DNA of 64,000 nucleotides from Weimeria sp002480925 (lineage in GTDB: Bacteria; Bacillota; Clostridia; Lachnospirales; Lachnospiraceae): the NCBI RefSeq assembly GCF_052064335.1, contig NZ_JBQHVU010000001.1, forward strand, positions 124,001 to 188,000, read 5' to 3'. Under the pieces are notes generated by a model that saw nothing but the letters and a program-made list of their open reading frames with translations, was not told the origin of the DNA and did no database searches. Shown here piece after piece: positions 52,561 through 61,432 of this stretch; positions within the stretch are counted from its first letter, which is position 1; every line of letters starts with the position of its first letter. The translations under genes and the position numbers were made by a program.

Positions 52561-54225
52561 TCAAGCCAGGTAGCTTAGCGTATTTCCATTGTCCTTCATC
52601 ATGGAATGAAGGATCTCTTCCCTTGTCTCCTCAATGCTGTCAGTGTCAGAAAAGGCGCTGCCACTTAATGATCCTGACATATGCTCTCCTCTTCTGCCCT
52701 TATAGTCTCCTCCCTGATCAGAAAGAGACTGCCCGAAATCAGCTCCCTCGTCTGTAAATGCATGAGGCTCTACTGAGATTGTGACCTCGTTTACCCTGAC
52801 TCCCTGCTTGTTGAGCTCTTCCCTTAGATCTGAGAGTCTGTTCTCAAGAGCATGACGGACTGCCTCATTCTGTGCATAGAGATGAGCGCTTACATCTCCG
52901 CTCTTCTCTGACACCTGAAGGAAGATCTTTCCAAGGCTTGCTGGATTAAGCTCCATTTCAAGGCTCTTTACCGCAGCTCCCTTAGCTTCCTTTACTTTTT
53001 CTGCTATCTGCTGTATCAGATTATCTGCATTGATATCTGTGTACTTAAGAGCAGAGGTGATCGTCTCTGTAAATGACCTGACAGTCTGTGAGCTTACTGT
53101 ATTCTGGGTCAGAGTGACATTTTCTGTCTCTGTGGTCTTAGCGGCGCCTCCTCCCTTATCTGACATAGAAGGATTCCCCTCTGTATCGGAAGGATTGCCC
53201 TGGTACTGGTCAGGTGACTTGCCCTTATCAGTGCCCTGACTTATATTTTCATTCTGCTTTACCATCGTATCAGAAGCTGTCCCGTCAGTATCTGTGGCCG
53301 CTTCAGTCGTCACTGCCTTATCATCAGAAGAAGTCTCTTCTACTGTTACTGCATTAACGACCTTTACATTTACCGTATCTGCTGACCCATCAGTCCCGCT
53401 CATAGAGTCATTGGCAGAAGGAGTGGCAAATGACATGGAAGGATCATCTGATGCGATGTCATATGTCATCTCAGCCGCTCCTGCCATTTCAGCAGGCAGA
53501 TCCGTCAGAGCCTGTGATAGATCATCAAGAAAGGTTGAAAAATCATCTGATGTCAGGATATCAGAGGTGTCCTGACCTGTGAGATTCATATAAAGTTTTG
53601 CTGCATTTGATGGGTTGAAAAGATCTGTGACTGTAAGGCCAAGCTTTTCCATTGCATCCTTTACTGACTGCTCGCTTGAACCTGTGTCCTTTCCAATTGT
53701 AGTAAGAATATTCGAAGTAAAGTCATCCGTGGCTTTGGCTTCATCCACTGTAATATCTTCCGTTTCCGGTCCGGATATACCCGTGTCCTTATCCTTATCT
53801 GCTGGATTTTTTATGTCTGTTTTTTTGTCCTGGTCCTTTATCTCCTTTCCCTTGTCTGACCTCTTATCATCCTTAGTCCTTACGGATGTCTGCTCGGTCG
53901 ATATGTCCTTGTCTTTTGTCCTTGTATCGGTAGGGGCGCTTTTGTCAGTCTGCTTTATCAGAGAAGGATCTGATCTCTTATTGTATGAGACGGACAGCTT
54001 CAGATCCTCTTTTGTATAAGAAGTTCTTCCATTGTCACCAGAAGTCCTGTCAGCTCTGCTCTCTGATGCAGTATCCTTACTTCCTTTCAGATCTATAGAC
54101 AGGTCATTCATGACCGCTATGAAATCCGCTCCGGAAGAATTATCCTGCCTTGAGACTTTTGACTTTAAGGCCTTACCGTTTTCTACAGGGACATTTATCA
54201 CACCCTGTGGCTTCATTGGCACCAT
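52561..54225 (-). CDS. fliK: Flagellar hook-length control protein FliK
   Basis: Molecular ruler that triggers the FlhB switch. 554 residues. The N-terminal ~370 are Ser/Thr/Asp/Lys-rich and repetitive with little structure. The C-terminal Flg_hook domain is recognisable (L-E-M-E-L-N-P-A-S-L-G-K-I-F-L-Q-V, L-R-E-E-L-N-K-Q-G-V-R-V). Two ATG codons nine bases apart are possible starts. A sigma-28 promoter lies 35 bases upstream. Confidence 0.93.
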   Translation of the reverse strand: MVPMKPQGVINVPVENGKALKSKVSRQDNSSGADFIAVMNDLSIDLKGSKDTASESRADRTSGDNGRTSYTKEDLKLSVSYNKRSDPSLIKQTDKSAPTDTRTKDKDISTEQTSVRTKDDKRSDKGKEIKDQDKKTDIKNPADKDKDTGISGPETEDITVDEAKATDDFTSNILTTIGKDTGSSEQSVKDAMEKLGLTVTDLFNPSNAAKLYMNLTGQDTSDILTSDDFSTFLDDLSQALTDLPAEMAGAAEMTYDIASDDPSMSFATPSANDSMSGTDGSADTVNVKVVNAVTVEETSSDDKAVTTEAATDTDGTASDTMVKQNENISQGTDKGKSPDQYQGNPSDTEGNPSMSDKGGGAAKTTETENVTLTQNTVSSQTVRSFTETITSALKYTDINADNLIQQIAEKVKEAKGAAVKSLEMELNPASLGKIFLQVSEKSGDVSAHLYAQNEAVRHALENRLSDLREELNKQGVRVNEVTISVEPHAFTDEGADFGQSLSDQGGDYKGRRGEHMSGSLSGSAFSDTDSIEETREEILHSMMKDNGNTLSYLA

Positions 54226-54258
54226 CCTTTCCTTAGTATAAGCTTTACTTCATTTTAT

Positions 54259-54285
54259 ATATCGGCTTCTGCCTGAAAAAGTTTA
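54259..54285 (-). promoter_or_regulatory. Sigma-28 (SigD/FliA) promoter upstream of fliK, embedded in a hairpin
   Basis: Minus strand: TAAA (54282-54285), 15-base spacer, GCCGATAT (54259-54266), matching the Bacillus SigD consensus. The -35 lies in the loop and the start of the -10 at the base of a perfect 10-bp inverted repeat, CTTCTGCCTG/CAGGCAGAAG (54266-54295). There is no T-run after the stem, so it is not a standard terminator. Confidence 0.82.
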
Positions 54286-54307
54286 CAGGCAGAAGGGACA
54301 AGCATTA

Positions 54308-55132
54308 TCATGACGGATTCATTATCTTTGTAACTGCTGCAGCAGTATCCTTGTCCATCTTTCCAAGTACTGCTCCTCTTGAATCCGTGTCCATAGCATT
54401 AAGTATCTTTGCGACAAGCTTCAGGTTGTTGGTCATCTTATCGAAGATATCCGCTGCCTCCTGTGGCTTCATAGCCGAATATGTCTTGGCATAGTCGCTC
54501 ATCTTCTTATCGCTCTGCAGGTCAGAAACCACCTGCTTATAGATTTTCTCTGCATTCTCGGGCTCTATTTCCTCGTAGTAGCTCTTATAGTTACTGATAT
54601 CAGGAGCCTTATCCGAATATACTACCTTTTCGTAGAAGTCCTCCTTCTCCTGCTCGAACTTCTTCTCATTTTTCTGATATTTCTTAAGCTGCTTTTTTGC
54701 TGCTGCAAGATCCGTTGATGACGTGGCAGCTGCATCCACCTGCTTCTTTAGCGAGGCATTTTCCTTTTCAAGCTGCTTTACCCTTGCTACAGCCTCCTGC
54801 ATCGATGAAAATGCATAAGGATCGTTTTCCGATGAGGACTTCTCGGTCTGTTTATTCTGCGGAAGGATCTTGTTTACGACCGGGACATTCCTTAGATAGG
54901 GGGAAAGCATTGTGCCTATCCCTCCTACGTCCATCCTTACTATTATAGCAATTATCGCAAGCCAGACCAAAAGGATGATTATACCCGCAAGAGCTACTAC
55001 CGCTCCTGATCCCTTTGAATCAGGATCATCTCCGTCCCCGTCTGATCTTTTATTTTTCTTTTTGGAAGAGCTGTCGGCCTTCTTTGAATCCTCCGAAGTC
55101 TTCCTTCCCTTTTCCTCTCTGGGATCTGCCAT
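54308..55132 (-). CDS. MotE-like coiled-coil membrane protein
   Basis: A 274-residue protein: Lys/Ser-rich cytoplasmic start, one membrane segment (about 47-68), a coiled coil (about 110-175), and a C-terminal MgtE-N-like helical domain (Y-A-K-T-Y-S-A-M-K-P-Q-E-A-A-D-I-F-D-K-M, L-G-K-M-D-K-D-T-A-A). This layout matches MotE/COG3334 proteins; in some bacteria MotE helps MotC and stator function. It sits between fliJ and fliK, typical in Firmicutes. Function inferred. Confidence 0.78.
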   Translation of the reverse strand: MADPREEKGRKTSEDSKKADSSSKKKNKRSDGDGDDPDSKGSGAVVALAGIIILLVWLAIIAIIVRMDVGGIGTMLSPYLRNVPVVNKILPQNKQTEKSSSENDPYAFSSMQEAVARVKQLEKENASLKKQVDAAATSSTDLAAAKKQLKKYQKNEKKFEQEKEDFYEKVVYSDKAPDISNYKSYYEEIEPENAEKIYKQVVSDLQSDKKMSDYAKTYSAMKPQEAADIFDKMTNNLKLVAKILNAMDTDSRGAVLGKMDKDTAAAVTKIMNPS

Positions 55133-55147
55133 AGCTGCTGTCTCCTA

Positions 55148-55594
55148 TCAATTCCTGCCTGAATATCTGTAGCTTGTAAGCTCATCATTTATCTTGTTCT
55201 CTGTAGAGGCAAGCTCCTGCTTAAAGCTGTCAAAGGCCTTTTCCTTAAGCTTTTCCTGGGTCTTCCTCTCCTTCATGGCAAGGTCTAGCTTTTCTCTTTC
55301 CATATCAAGAGCCTGCTGGGCCTTCTTTACCTCAAACATCTGGTCACGTATCATGGACTTTATGGTCCTTACCGCGTCCCGGTAGAAGTTTACTTCCTTT
55401 AGGTCTATCTGATCAGAGTCAAGTGAGACAGCAAGGCTTTTTTCATAATCACTTTTTCTAATAAAAAGCGCAGAAAGCTTCCTTCTCTCCTCGCTTTCCC
55501 TTGCCGCTGCAAGGGCAAACTCTGCCTTCTCCTGAGACTCGAGCATCTGCTTTAAGTTCAGGATATTCTGCATCCGGTATATAAATTTAGCCAT
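55148..55594 (-). CDS. fliJ: Flagellar export chaperone FliJ
   Basis: Coiled-coil stalk that links the FliI ATPase to FlhA. 148 residues, nearly all helical heptads; start A-K-F-I-Y-R-M-Q-N-I-L-N-L-K is typical of FliJ. Lies 9 bases after fliI. Identity depends on position plus coiled-coil pattern. Confidence 0.9.
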   Translation of the reverse strand: MAKFIYRMQNILNLKQMLESQEKAEFALAAARESEERRKLSALFIRKSDYEKSLAVSLDSDQIDLKEVNFYRDAVRTIKSMIRDQMFEVKKAQQALDMEREKLDLAMKERKTQEKLKEKAFDSFKQELASTENKINDELTSYRYSGRN

Positions 55595-55603
55595 CTGCCG
55601 TCC

Positions 55604-56950
55604 TTATGCCTCCTCTTTATTCTCCTCCTGAGGAAAGATCTCAAGAAGCATATCTACTATCTCCTCGAAAGAAAACTTCTGGTCTGTACCCTGTAGCAGG
55701 AAATCATTGACCTCTCCGATCTTTGAGATAGCGAAGTCTATATTGGGATTGGATCCCTTCTTATAGGCTCCTATATTGATCAGATCCTCTGCCTCAGCAT
55801 AGGTTGCCATAACATTCTTAAGCTGACCTGCAGCCCTCTTGTGCGGCCCTTTGGCAATTGCGCTCATGACCCTGGATATGGAGGCCAGCACATCTATTGC
55901 CGGATAATGATTCTTCTGGGCAAGCTTTCTATTGAGCACAATATGGCCGTCAAGTATACTTCTGGCTGTATCGGTTATCGGCTCATTGAAATCATCTCCG
56001 TCGACAAGCACAGTATACAGTCCTGTAATAGAGCCTCTCTCTGCATTGCCGGCTCTTTCTAATAGTCTTGGCAGCTGGGCATAGATAGAAGGCGGATATC
56101 CTCTTGTGACTGGCGGCTCTCCGCTTGCCAGGCCTATCTCTCTTTGTGCCATACAGAATCTGGTAAGGGAGTCCATCATAAGAAGGACATCCTTCCCCTG
56201 ATCCCTGAAATACTCAGCTATAGCTGTAGCCGTCTTTGCAGCCTTCTGCCTGATAAGGGCCGGCTTGTCAGAGGTCGCTACAACGACAACCGATCTCGCC
56301 ATACCCTCTGGACCCAGGTCGTGCTCGACGAATTCCCGGACCTCTCTTCCGCGCTCTCCGATGAGCGCTATTACATTGATCTCGGCCCTTGTATTCCTTG
56401 CAAACATTCCCATAAGAGTCGATTTACCGACTCCTGAGCCTGCGAAGATACCTATACGCTGTCCCTTACCTACTGTGATAAGGCCATCTACAGCCTTAAC
56501 TCCAAGTGGAAGGACTTCACTTATAATGACTCTTGACATTGGGTCTGGCGGATCAGCCTCTACAGGATACTCCTGGTCAAATACAGGATATTCCTCGTCT
56601 GGTCCCAGGTCCTCTATCCGTCCTATTCCGTCTACTGTATGACCCAGAAGGGCATCGCCAACAGGGATCGATAGTGGCTTTCCGGTGTTTTTAACGACTG
56701 AGCCTACGCTTATGCCTTCTGTTGCTTCAAATGGCATAAGAATAAGCTTCTTGTCATTAAAGCCTACTACCTCTGCCATGACCTTAGAGCCTGTGGCAGT
56801 CTCTATCATACAAAGATCATTAAGCCTTGCACCTGGTCCGACGGATTCTATAGTAAGCCCTACTACTTTTGTCACTCTGCCCAGCTCATCATAAAGGGGC
56901 TCATCCAGAGCCTCGATAAACCTTGAAACGTCCATCTGCTCCTCAATCAT
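55604..56950 (-). CDS. fliI: Flagellar export ATPase FliI
   Basis: Hexameric ATPase of the export apparatus. 448 residues; Walker A is F-A-G-S-G-V-G-K-S-T, with G-E-R-G-R-E-V-R-E-F and L-L-M-M-D-S-L-T-R-F. Two starts compete: the ATG at 56948-56950, touching the T-run of a hairpin and lacking a Shine-Dalgarno, and the ATG at 56933-56935 (M-D-V-S-R-F), with GAGGAG three bases upstream. The second matches usual FliI N-termini better, so the first five residues may not be translated. Confidence 0.96.
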   Translation of the reverse strand: MIEEQMDVSRFIEALDEPLYDELGRVTKVVGLTIESVGPGARLNDLCMIETATGSKVMAEVVGFNDKKLILMPFEATEGISVGSVVKNTGKPLSIPVGDALLGHTVDGIGRIEDLGPDEEYPVFDQEYPVEADPPDPMSRVIISEVLPLGVKAVDGLITVGKGQRIGIFAGSGVGKSTLMGMFARNTRAEINVIALIGERGREVREFVEHDLGPEGMARSVVVVATSDKPALIRQKAAKTATAIAEYFRDQGKDVLLMMDSLTRFCMAQREIGLASGEPPVTRGYPPSIYAQLPRLLERAGNAERGSITGLYTVLVDGDDFNEPITDTARSILDGHIVLNRKLAQKNHYPAIDVLASISRVMSAIAKGPHKRAAGQLKNVMATYAEAEDLINIGAYKKGSNPNIDFAISKIGEVNDFLLQGTDQKFSFEEIVDMLLEIFPQEENKEEA

Positions 56951-56977
56951 AAAAAACGGGAAGAATCCCTTCTTCCC
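56951..56977 (-). terminator. Terminator-shaped hairpin between fliH and fliI
   Basis: Perfect 8-bp stem GGGAAGAA/TTCTTCCC with a four-base loop, then GTTTTTT on the minus strand. It begins at the fliH stop codon and ends at the first fliI ATG. It has all marks of an intrinsic terminator but lies inside a conserved operon with no promoter visible after it. Confidence 0.8.
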
Positions 56978-57903
56978 TATATCGACAAGAGCCTGATCCG
57001 CTTGATCAGGTTAGAAAACTCAGTATCTATCGAAACATCATATACTCCGCCGTCGGTCTCTATCATTCCACTTCCGTCGGAAAGCAGAGGATCCTTGGCC
57101 AGCTCCACGTTCACACTGTCTCCTAGCTTATCTGTTATCAGATCCTTTTTGGACTGGAGAAGGGAATAGTTCTTTTCATTTACCCTGATAAGGATATTCT
57201 TTGAATGCTCTATATGATTAAGACAGTTATCTATCTGCTTAAGCAATAGACCGCTGTCATCCGAATACTCTATATCAAAGGCCTTTGATACGACATCTAT
57301 TACTGCATCAAGCACATCCTTTTCGAGAGACTCTGCCTTTCTTTGGTACTGCTCATCAAGATCGTTTTCCCTCTGCCTTACGGCATCGAGCTTTTCCTGA
57401 TACTCAGCCTGACCCTTTACCAGACCGTCGTTATAGCCCTTTTGCTGAGCCTTCATGGCTGTGTTTTCAAAGAGGCCATCGGCCTCCTCCTTTGCCTTAG
57501 CTATGATCTGGTCTGCCTCCTGTCTTGCCTCAGACAGGATCTGGTCTCTTTGCTGGCTTATGGTCTCTTCAGGAAGGGGATCTTGTGCCTTCTGGCAAGC
57601 TTCTTCCTCCTGCCTGATCAGCGGATGTCCGTTTTCATCTGCAGTAAGAAGCGGCTCTCCGTCCTTACCTGCAGGGATTATATAATTCCCGCTCTGATCC
57701 TTTTCAAGCACAGGCAGATCTGAATCGTCCCTTGGCAGGGATGCTATAAAGGAGTCTATAGCCATCCTTTCCTCGCGGCGCTTTTCTTCGGATGCCTTTC
57801 TTCTGGCTGCCTCCAGGCAGCTTTTTATTCTGGCGTTGGAATCTATAGTTACCTTCTGATCCGATAATATGCTTCCATGATATATATTATACAACCAGGT
57901 CAT
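56977..57903 (-). CDS. fliH: Flagellar export regulator FliH
   Basis: Binds FliI and links it to the C-ring. About 308 residues: a charged N-terminal part, a long helical, Gln/Glu/Ala-rich coiled coil (about 110-205; I-L-S-E-A-R-Q-E-A-D-Q-I-I-A-K-A-K-E) and a C-terminal FliH/YscL domain (V-L-D-A-V-I-D-V-V-S-K-A-F). The start is uncertain: the ATG at 57901-57903 is only two bases from AGGAGG, while a TTG nine bases on has better spacing. It overlaps the fliG end by 17 bases. The N-terminal ~100 residues are poorly conserved. Confidence 0.88.
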   Translation of the reverse strand: MTWLYNIYHGSILSDQKVTIDSNARIKSCLEAARRKASEEKRREERMAIDSFIASLPRDDSDLPVLEKDQSGNYIIPAGKDGEPLLTADENGHPLIRQEEEACQKAQDPLPEETISQQRDQILSEARQEADQIIAKAKEEADGLFENTAMKAQQKGYNDGLVKGQAEYQEKLDAVRQRENDLDEQYQRKAESLEKDVLDAVIDVVSKAFDIEYSDDSGLLLKQIDNCLNHIEHSKNILIRVNEKNYSLLQSKKDLITDKLGDSVNVELAKDPLLSDGSGMIETDGGVYDVSIDTEFSNLIKRIRLLSI

Positions 57904-58954
57904 CACCTCCTCCTCTGGAGATAATGATCTCGCCGCTGTCCTCAAGCCGCCTTATGACGCCAACGATCTTCTGCTGGGCCTCCTCTACATCCTTCATACG
58001 AAGAGGTCCCATATATTCCATATCTTCCTTTATCATAGCAGACAGACGAGAGGAAAGGTTCTTGAAGATAGCATTCTGCACATCCTCGTTAGTTCCCTTG
58101 AGTGCATATTCGAGATCCTGGTTCTCCACATCGCGGAGAACTCTCTGGATAGAACGGTCGTCGAGAAGCAGGATATCCTCGAAGACAAACATCTTCTTCC
58201 TGATCTCCTCTGCAAGTTCCGGCTCCTCAATCTCTAGAGATTCCATTATGCGCTTCTCTGTACCTCTGTCTACAGCATTAAGGATGGCGACGGTTGCATC
58301 GACTCCACCGGCAGAGGTGTAGTCCTGATTGATAAGGCTTGAAAGCTTTCTTTCGAGCACTCTCTCGACCTCCTTTATCACCTCTGGTGAGGTACGGTCC
58401 ATAAGAGCAATCCTTTTGGCTACATCTGCCTGCTTTTCAGGAGAAAGCGCACCGAGTATCATAGAAGCCTGTGTCGGAGGCAGATATGAAAGTATCATAG
58501 CGATCGTCTGAGGATGCTCGTCCTGAATGAAGTTTAGTACCTGAGACGGCTCTGTCTTCCTGATAAATTCGAACGGACGTACCTGAAGAGATGCAGTAAG
58601 CTTGTTTATTACCTCCTGTGCCTTGTCCGAGCCAAGAGCTGTCTCAAGAAGCTCCCTGGCATATCCGATACCACCCTCTGCAATATACTGCTGTGCCAGG
58701 CAGATCTGATAGAATTCATTTATGACGGCATCCTTGACCTGAGGAGAAACGCTTCGAGTATTAGCAATCTCAAGCGTCAGCTCCTCTATTTCATCCTCCT
58801 TCAGATGCTTGAATATATCCGCAGACCTTTCAGGTCCTAAGGTGATCAGAAGTATCGCTGCTTTCTGGACTCCTGTCAGTCCCTCGGTTCCTGTATTGGC
58901 ATCCGGCATGTTTTTTGCTGCTGCTACCGGTTTGGTTGTTGCTGCTTCAGCCAT
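57887..58954 (-). CDS. fliG: Flagellar motor switch protein FliG
   Basis: Torque-generating rotor protein. 355 residues: an N-terminal Ala/Thr-rich extension of ~25 residues, then FliG N, middle and C domains. Landmarks: G-V-Q-K-A-A-I-L-L-I-T-L-G, E-H-P-Q-T-I-A-M-I-L-S-Y-L, and the C-terminal charged helix V-F-E-D-I-L-L-L-D-D-R-S-I-Q-R-V-L. Lies two bases after fliF. Confidence 0.98.
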   Translation of the reverse strand: MAEAATTKPVAAAKNMPDANTGTEGLTGVQKAAILLITLGPERSADIFKHLKEDEIEELTLEIANTRSVSPQVKDAVINEFYQICLAQQYIAEGGIGYARELLETALGSDKAQEVINKLTASLQVRPFEFIRKTEPSQVLNFIQDEHPQTIAMILSYLPPTQASMILGALSPEKQADVAKRIALMDRTSPEVIKEVERVLERKLSSLINQDYTSAGGVDATVAILNAVDRGTEKRIMESLEIEEPELAEEIRKKMFVFEDILLLDDRSIQRVLRDVENQDLEYALKGTNEDVQNAIFKNLSSRLSAMIKEDMEYMGPLRMKDVEEAQQKIVGVIRRLEDSGEIIISRGGGDDLVV

Positions 58955-58956
58955 CT

Positions 58957-60597
58957 TTATTCACCCCAGTCCTCATTAAGCCAGTTTCTTAGCAGATTAG
59001 CCGCTGCCTCAGGCTTCTCCTCCACAAACTTCTCAATAAGCTGTCTGGCCTCAGACTTCTCATTATATCCTATGTCCTCAAGCTCCTCCTCCTGCTGCTG
59101 GTCACGGAGCAGGGTATCCACAGTAACCTCAGAGGCCTCCTCTTCTTCCTTCTTTCCATGCAGGCTCTTAAATGCCACAAAGCCCAGAAGGGCAAATATA
59201 AGCAGGGCAAGAAGAATCTCAAGCCACTCGAGCCAGGTCCGCCCGCCGCTTGAATAATGGAACTGAGGGACATCATAGGAGTTTACTGTGATATTTGAAG
59301 CCGGTATGCCTGTAGCATTGGCTATGGCATTTATCACCGCATTACTCGGCTTTGTCGCTGTCATCCCACTGTTTTTTGCCACGAACTGGTCAAAGGTCAT
59401 CTTCTTGAGCTGGCCAGATGCCTTCATCTTGTCCTCATCATAGATCACATCGTTATAGGCTGTGACTGTGATCGAGGAATTGGCATAATCAACAGCTCCG
59501 GCCTCCTGCTGGGATTCTGTCTTGGTCTCATTAGGGAGATAGTCATATGTCTCCTCATTCGATTCAGAATGAGAGCCCGCTCCCTGCTGAGTCACATAGC
59601 TTCCTGTGTCATCATTGGAATCGGTTCCAGGCGTACCTGCAGTAGAGCCGTCAGATGAGGAGCTCTTGGTTGTCTTGCTGTCCAGATATCCCTGTGACTG
59701 ACCATCGGCAACATCGTATTCCCATCTGGTCTTCTTGGTATTGGAGAAATCCATCTTGAGATTTGCTGCCACCTGGACATTGTCATAGATAGCCTTGCCG
59801 GTCGCATTCTTTGAAAGAACCTTCTTTACCTGATTCTCTGTATATTTCTCACGCTTCTGTTTTGCAGTAAGATTTGTCGAGGCAATCCCTCCTGAGGTGG
59901 CCTCGTCGCCTCCTGAGAAAAGTATATTGTCGTCAGTATCTATGATCGTGATATTTTCTGTTGTCTTATTTCCAAGACCAGTTGCAATGAATTTGGCTAT
60001 GGCTGCTGCCTGATCATCTGACATGGAGCCTGACAGGTCGAGAAGACATGATGCCGAGGCCTCTTCCTGCTTGGCGGCAAGGGTTCCATCATCGGTCGGT
60101 ATGTTGAAGTTTACCTTGGCGCTCTTTACATTTGAAAGCGTAGCCAGATAGCTGTCCATCTGCGTCTGCAGATAATGCTGGTTCTTCCTCTGCTTGTCAG
60201 CCTCAGTCGTAGTAAAGGAGCCGTCAGTCACATTGCTGAAGGGATAATCCTCATCTGAGGTCTTGCCTGTATATCCGTTTGAATAGATACCATTCTGACC
60301 AAGCAATATGGTGGCAGCTGCCTCGTCTTTCTTGTCTATAGTGAAGGTCATGCCGTCCTGAGACTGGGAATAGGCAATGCTTTGCCCGTCAAGCAGATCC
60401 TTTATCGATGCAGCCTGCTTGGCGTCAGTCGCGGTCACAAGATCCATCTTGTCCGGCCTTGTAGCGACAACTCCTAGAATAATAAGCGCGATAACCACGA
60501 CAGAAACAGCGCTTATCATAAGCGCCTTCTGTCTTACAGTGAATTTCTTCCACCACTCTGCTATTCTGCTTAAAATATTCTGAATTCTTTCAGGCAT
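58957..60597 (-). CDS. fliF: Flagellar MS-ring protein FliF
   Basis: Forms the membrane ring on which the basal body is built. 546 residues: membrane segment 1 (about 24-46), YscJ-type domains, a Ser/Thr/Gly/Asp-rich loop (about 300-345), membrane segment 2 (about 450-472), and a C-terminal FliG-binding tail (N-L-L-R-N-W-L-N-E-D). Landmarks L-L-G-Q-N-G-I-Y-S-N-G-Y and V-K-S-A-K-V-N-F-N-I-P. Starts 42 bases after fliE. Confidence 0.97.
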   Translation of the reverse strand: MPERIQNILSRIAEWWKKFTVRQKALMISAVSVVVIALIILGVVATRPDKMDLVTATDAKQAASIKDLLDGQSIAYSQSQDGMTFTIDKKDEAAATILLGQNGIYSNGYTGKTSDEDYPFSNVTDGSFTTTEADKQRKNQHYLQTQMDSYLATLSNVKSAKVNFNIPTDDGTLAAKQEEASASCLLDLSGSMSDDQAAAIAKFIATGLGNKTTENITIIDTDDNILFSGGDEATSGGIASTNLTAKQKREKYTENQVKKVLSKNATGKAIYDNVQVAANLKMDFSNTKKTRWEYDVADGQSQGYLDSKTTKSSSSDGSTAGTPGTDSNDDTGSYVTQQGAGSHSESNEETYDYLPNETKTESQQEAGAVDYANSSITVTAYNDVIYDEDKMKASGQLKKMTFDQFVAKNSGMTATKPSNAVINAIANATGIPASNITVNSYDVPQFHYSSGGRTWLEWLEILLALLIFALLGFVAFKSLHGKKEEEEASEVTVDTLLRDQQQEEELEDIGYNEKSEARQLIEKFVEEKPEAAANLLRNWLNEDWGE

Positions 60598-60639
60598 TTT
60601 TTACCCCTTTATAAGTATTCTCTGATAAAGCTGACTGGA

Positions 60640-60951
60640 TCATATCTGCATATTCATGATAGTCTGATAGGCCTGCACGCAGGTCGACCTTATGGCGCTT
60701 GTATACTGCAGGGCGATCTTCGCCTTCTGCAGGGCGATCATCATATCATGTGTATTATCAGAAAGTCCCAGTGCAAACTTGACCTGCTCAGCATTTGCCT
60801 TATTCTGGAGGGTATTTGTCTCGTCCACAAGATTTACAGCTGCATCGAATACCGATCCGAAGTCTGTATTCTTATCCGGGTCTATACCGGATCTCTGCGG
60901 GGCTGTCTTATATCCTGCATTGGCTGCTTCTATCGATGTAACTCCTGTCAT
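60640..60951 (-). CDS. fliE: Flagellar hook-basal body protein FliE
   Basis: Joins the MS ring to the rod. 103 residues. Landmarks D-F-G-S-V-F-D-A-A-V-N-L-V, H-D-M-M-I-A-L-Q-K-A-K-I-A-L-Q-Y and A-Y-Q-T-I-M-N-M-Q-I at the C-terminus. Third gene of the operon, between flgC and fliF. Confidence 0.97.
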   Translation of the reverse strand: MTGVTSIEAANAGYKTAPQRSGIDPDKNTDFGSVFDAAVNLVDETNTLQNKANAEQVKFALGLSDNTHDMMIALQKAKIALQYTSAIRSTCVQAYQTIMNMQI

Positions 60952-60971
60952 CTGATCCCTGTCTCCTTCCT

Positions 60972-61421
60972 TTATGAGTTGCCGATAGAGATGCCCTGGG
61001 ACGCAGAGCTCTTAAGCCCGTTAAATACCGTCACATTCGCCTGATATGCTCTTGTGGCGTCAATCAGGTTTGTCATTTCGGTAACTGTATTCACATTGGG
61101 ATATCTGACATATCCGTTCTGATCTGCGTCAGGATTCGATGGATCATAATCCATAATGAAATCCGTAGAGGTATCATCGGTTACTGATGCAACCCTTACT
61201 CCGTTGCCTTTGAATGAATCCCTGTACTGATCGAGAGTAGCAGAAAATGACGGATTGAGGCTTCTCTCCTCAAATGTCACTATCTTTCTCCTGTAGGGAC
61301 CGGAGCCGTCCTCTGTATGGGTAGTGTTTACATTTGCAATGTTTTCGGCGATCGTATCCATACGGAATCTCTCCGCTGTCATACCACTGCCGGCAATATT
61401 AAAGGACTGAAAAAGAGCCAA
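60972..61421 (-). CDS. flgC: Flagellar basal-body rod protein FlgC
   Basis: Proximal rod subunit. 149 residues. Signature F-N-I-A-G-S-G-M-T-A-E-R-F-R-M-D and E-N-I-A-N-V-N-T-T; C-terminal M-T-N-L-I-D-A-T-R-A-Y-Q-A-N. TTG start with GGAGG six bases upstream. Eleven bases after flgB. Confidence 0.98.
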   Translation of the reverse strand: MALFQSFNIAGSGMTAERFRMDTIAENIANVNTTHTEDGSGPYRRKIVTFEERSLNPSFSATLDQYRDSFKGNGVRVASVTDDTSTDFIMDYDPSNPDADQNGYVRYPNVNTVTEMTNLIDATRAYQANVTVFNGLKSSASQGISIGNS

Positions 61422-61432
61422 GCGCTTCCTCC

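Noticed and set aside
52561..54225. Plus-strand ORFs up to 134 residues opposite fliK
   Set aside because: Long antisense frames arise from the Ser/Asp/Thr-rich repeats of FliK; no family resemblance.
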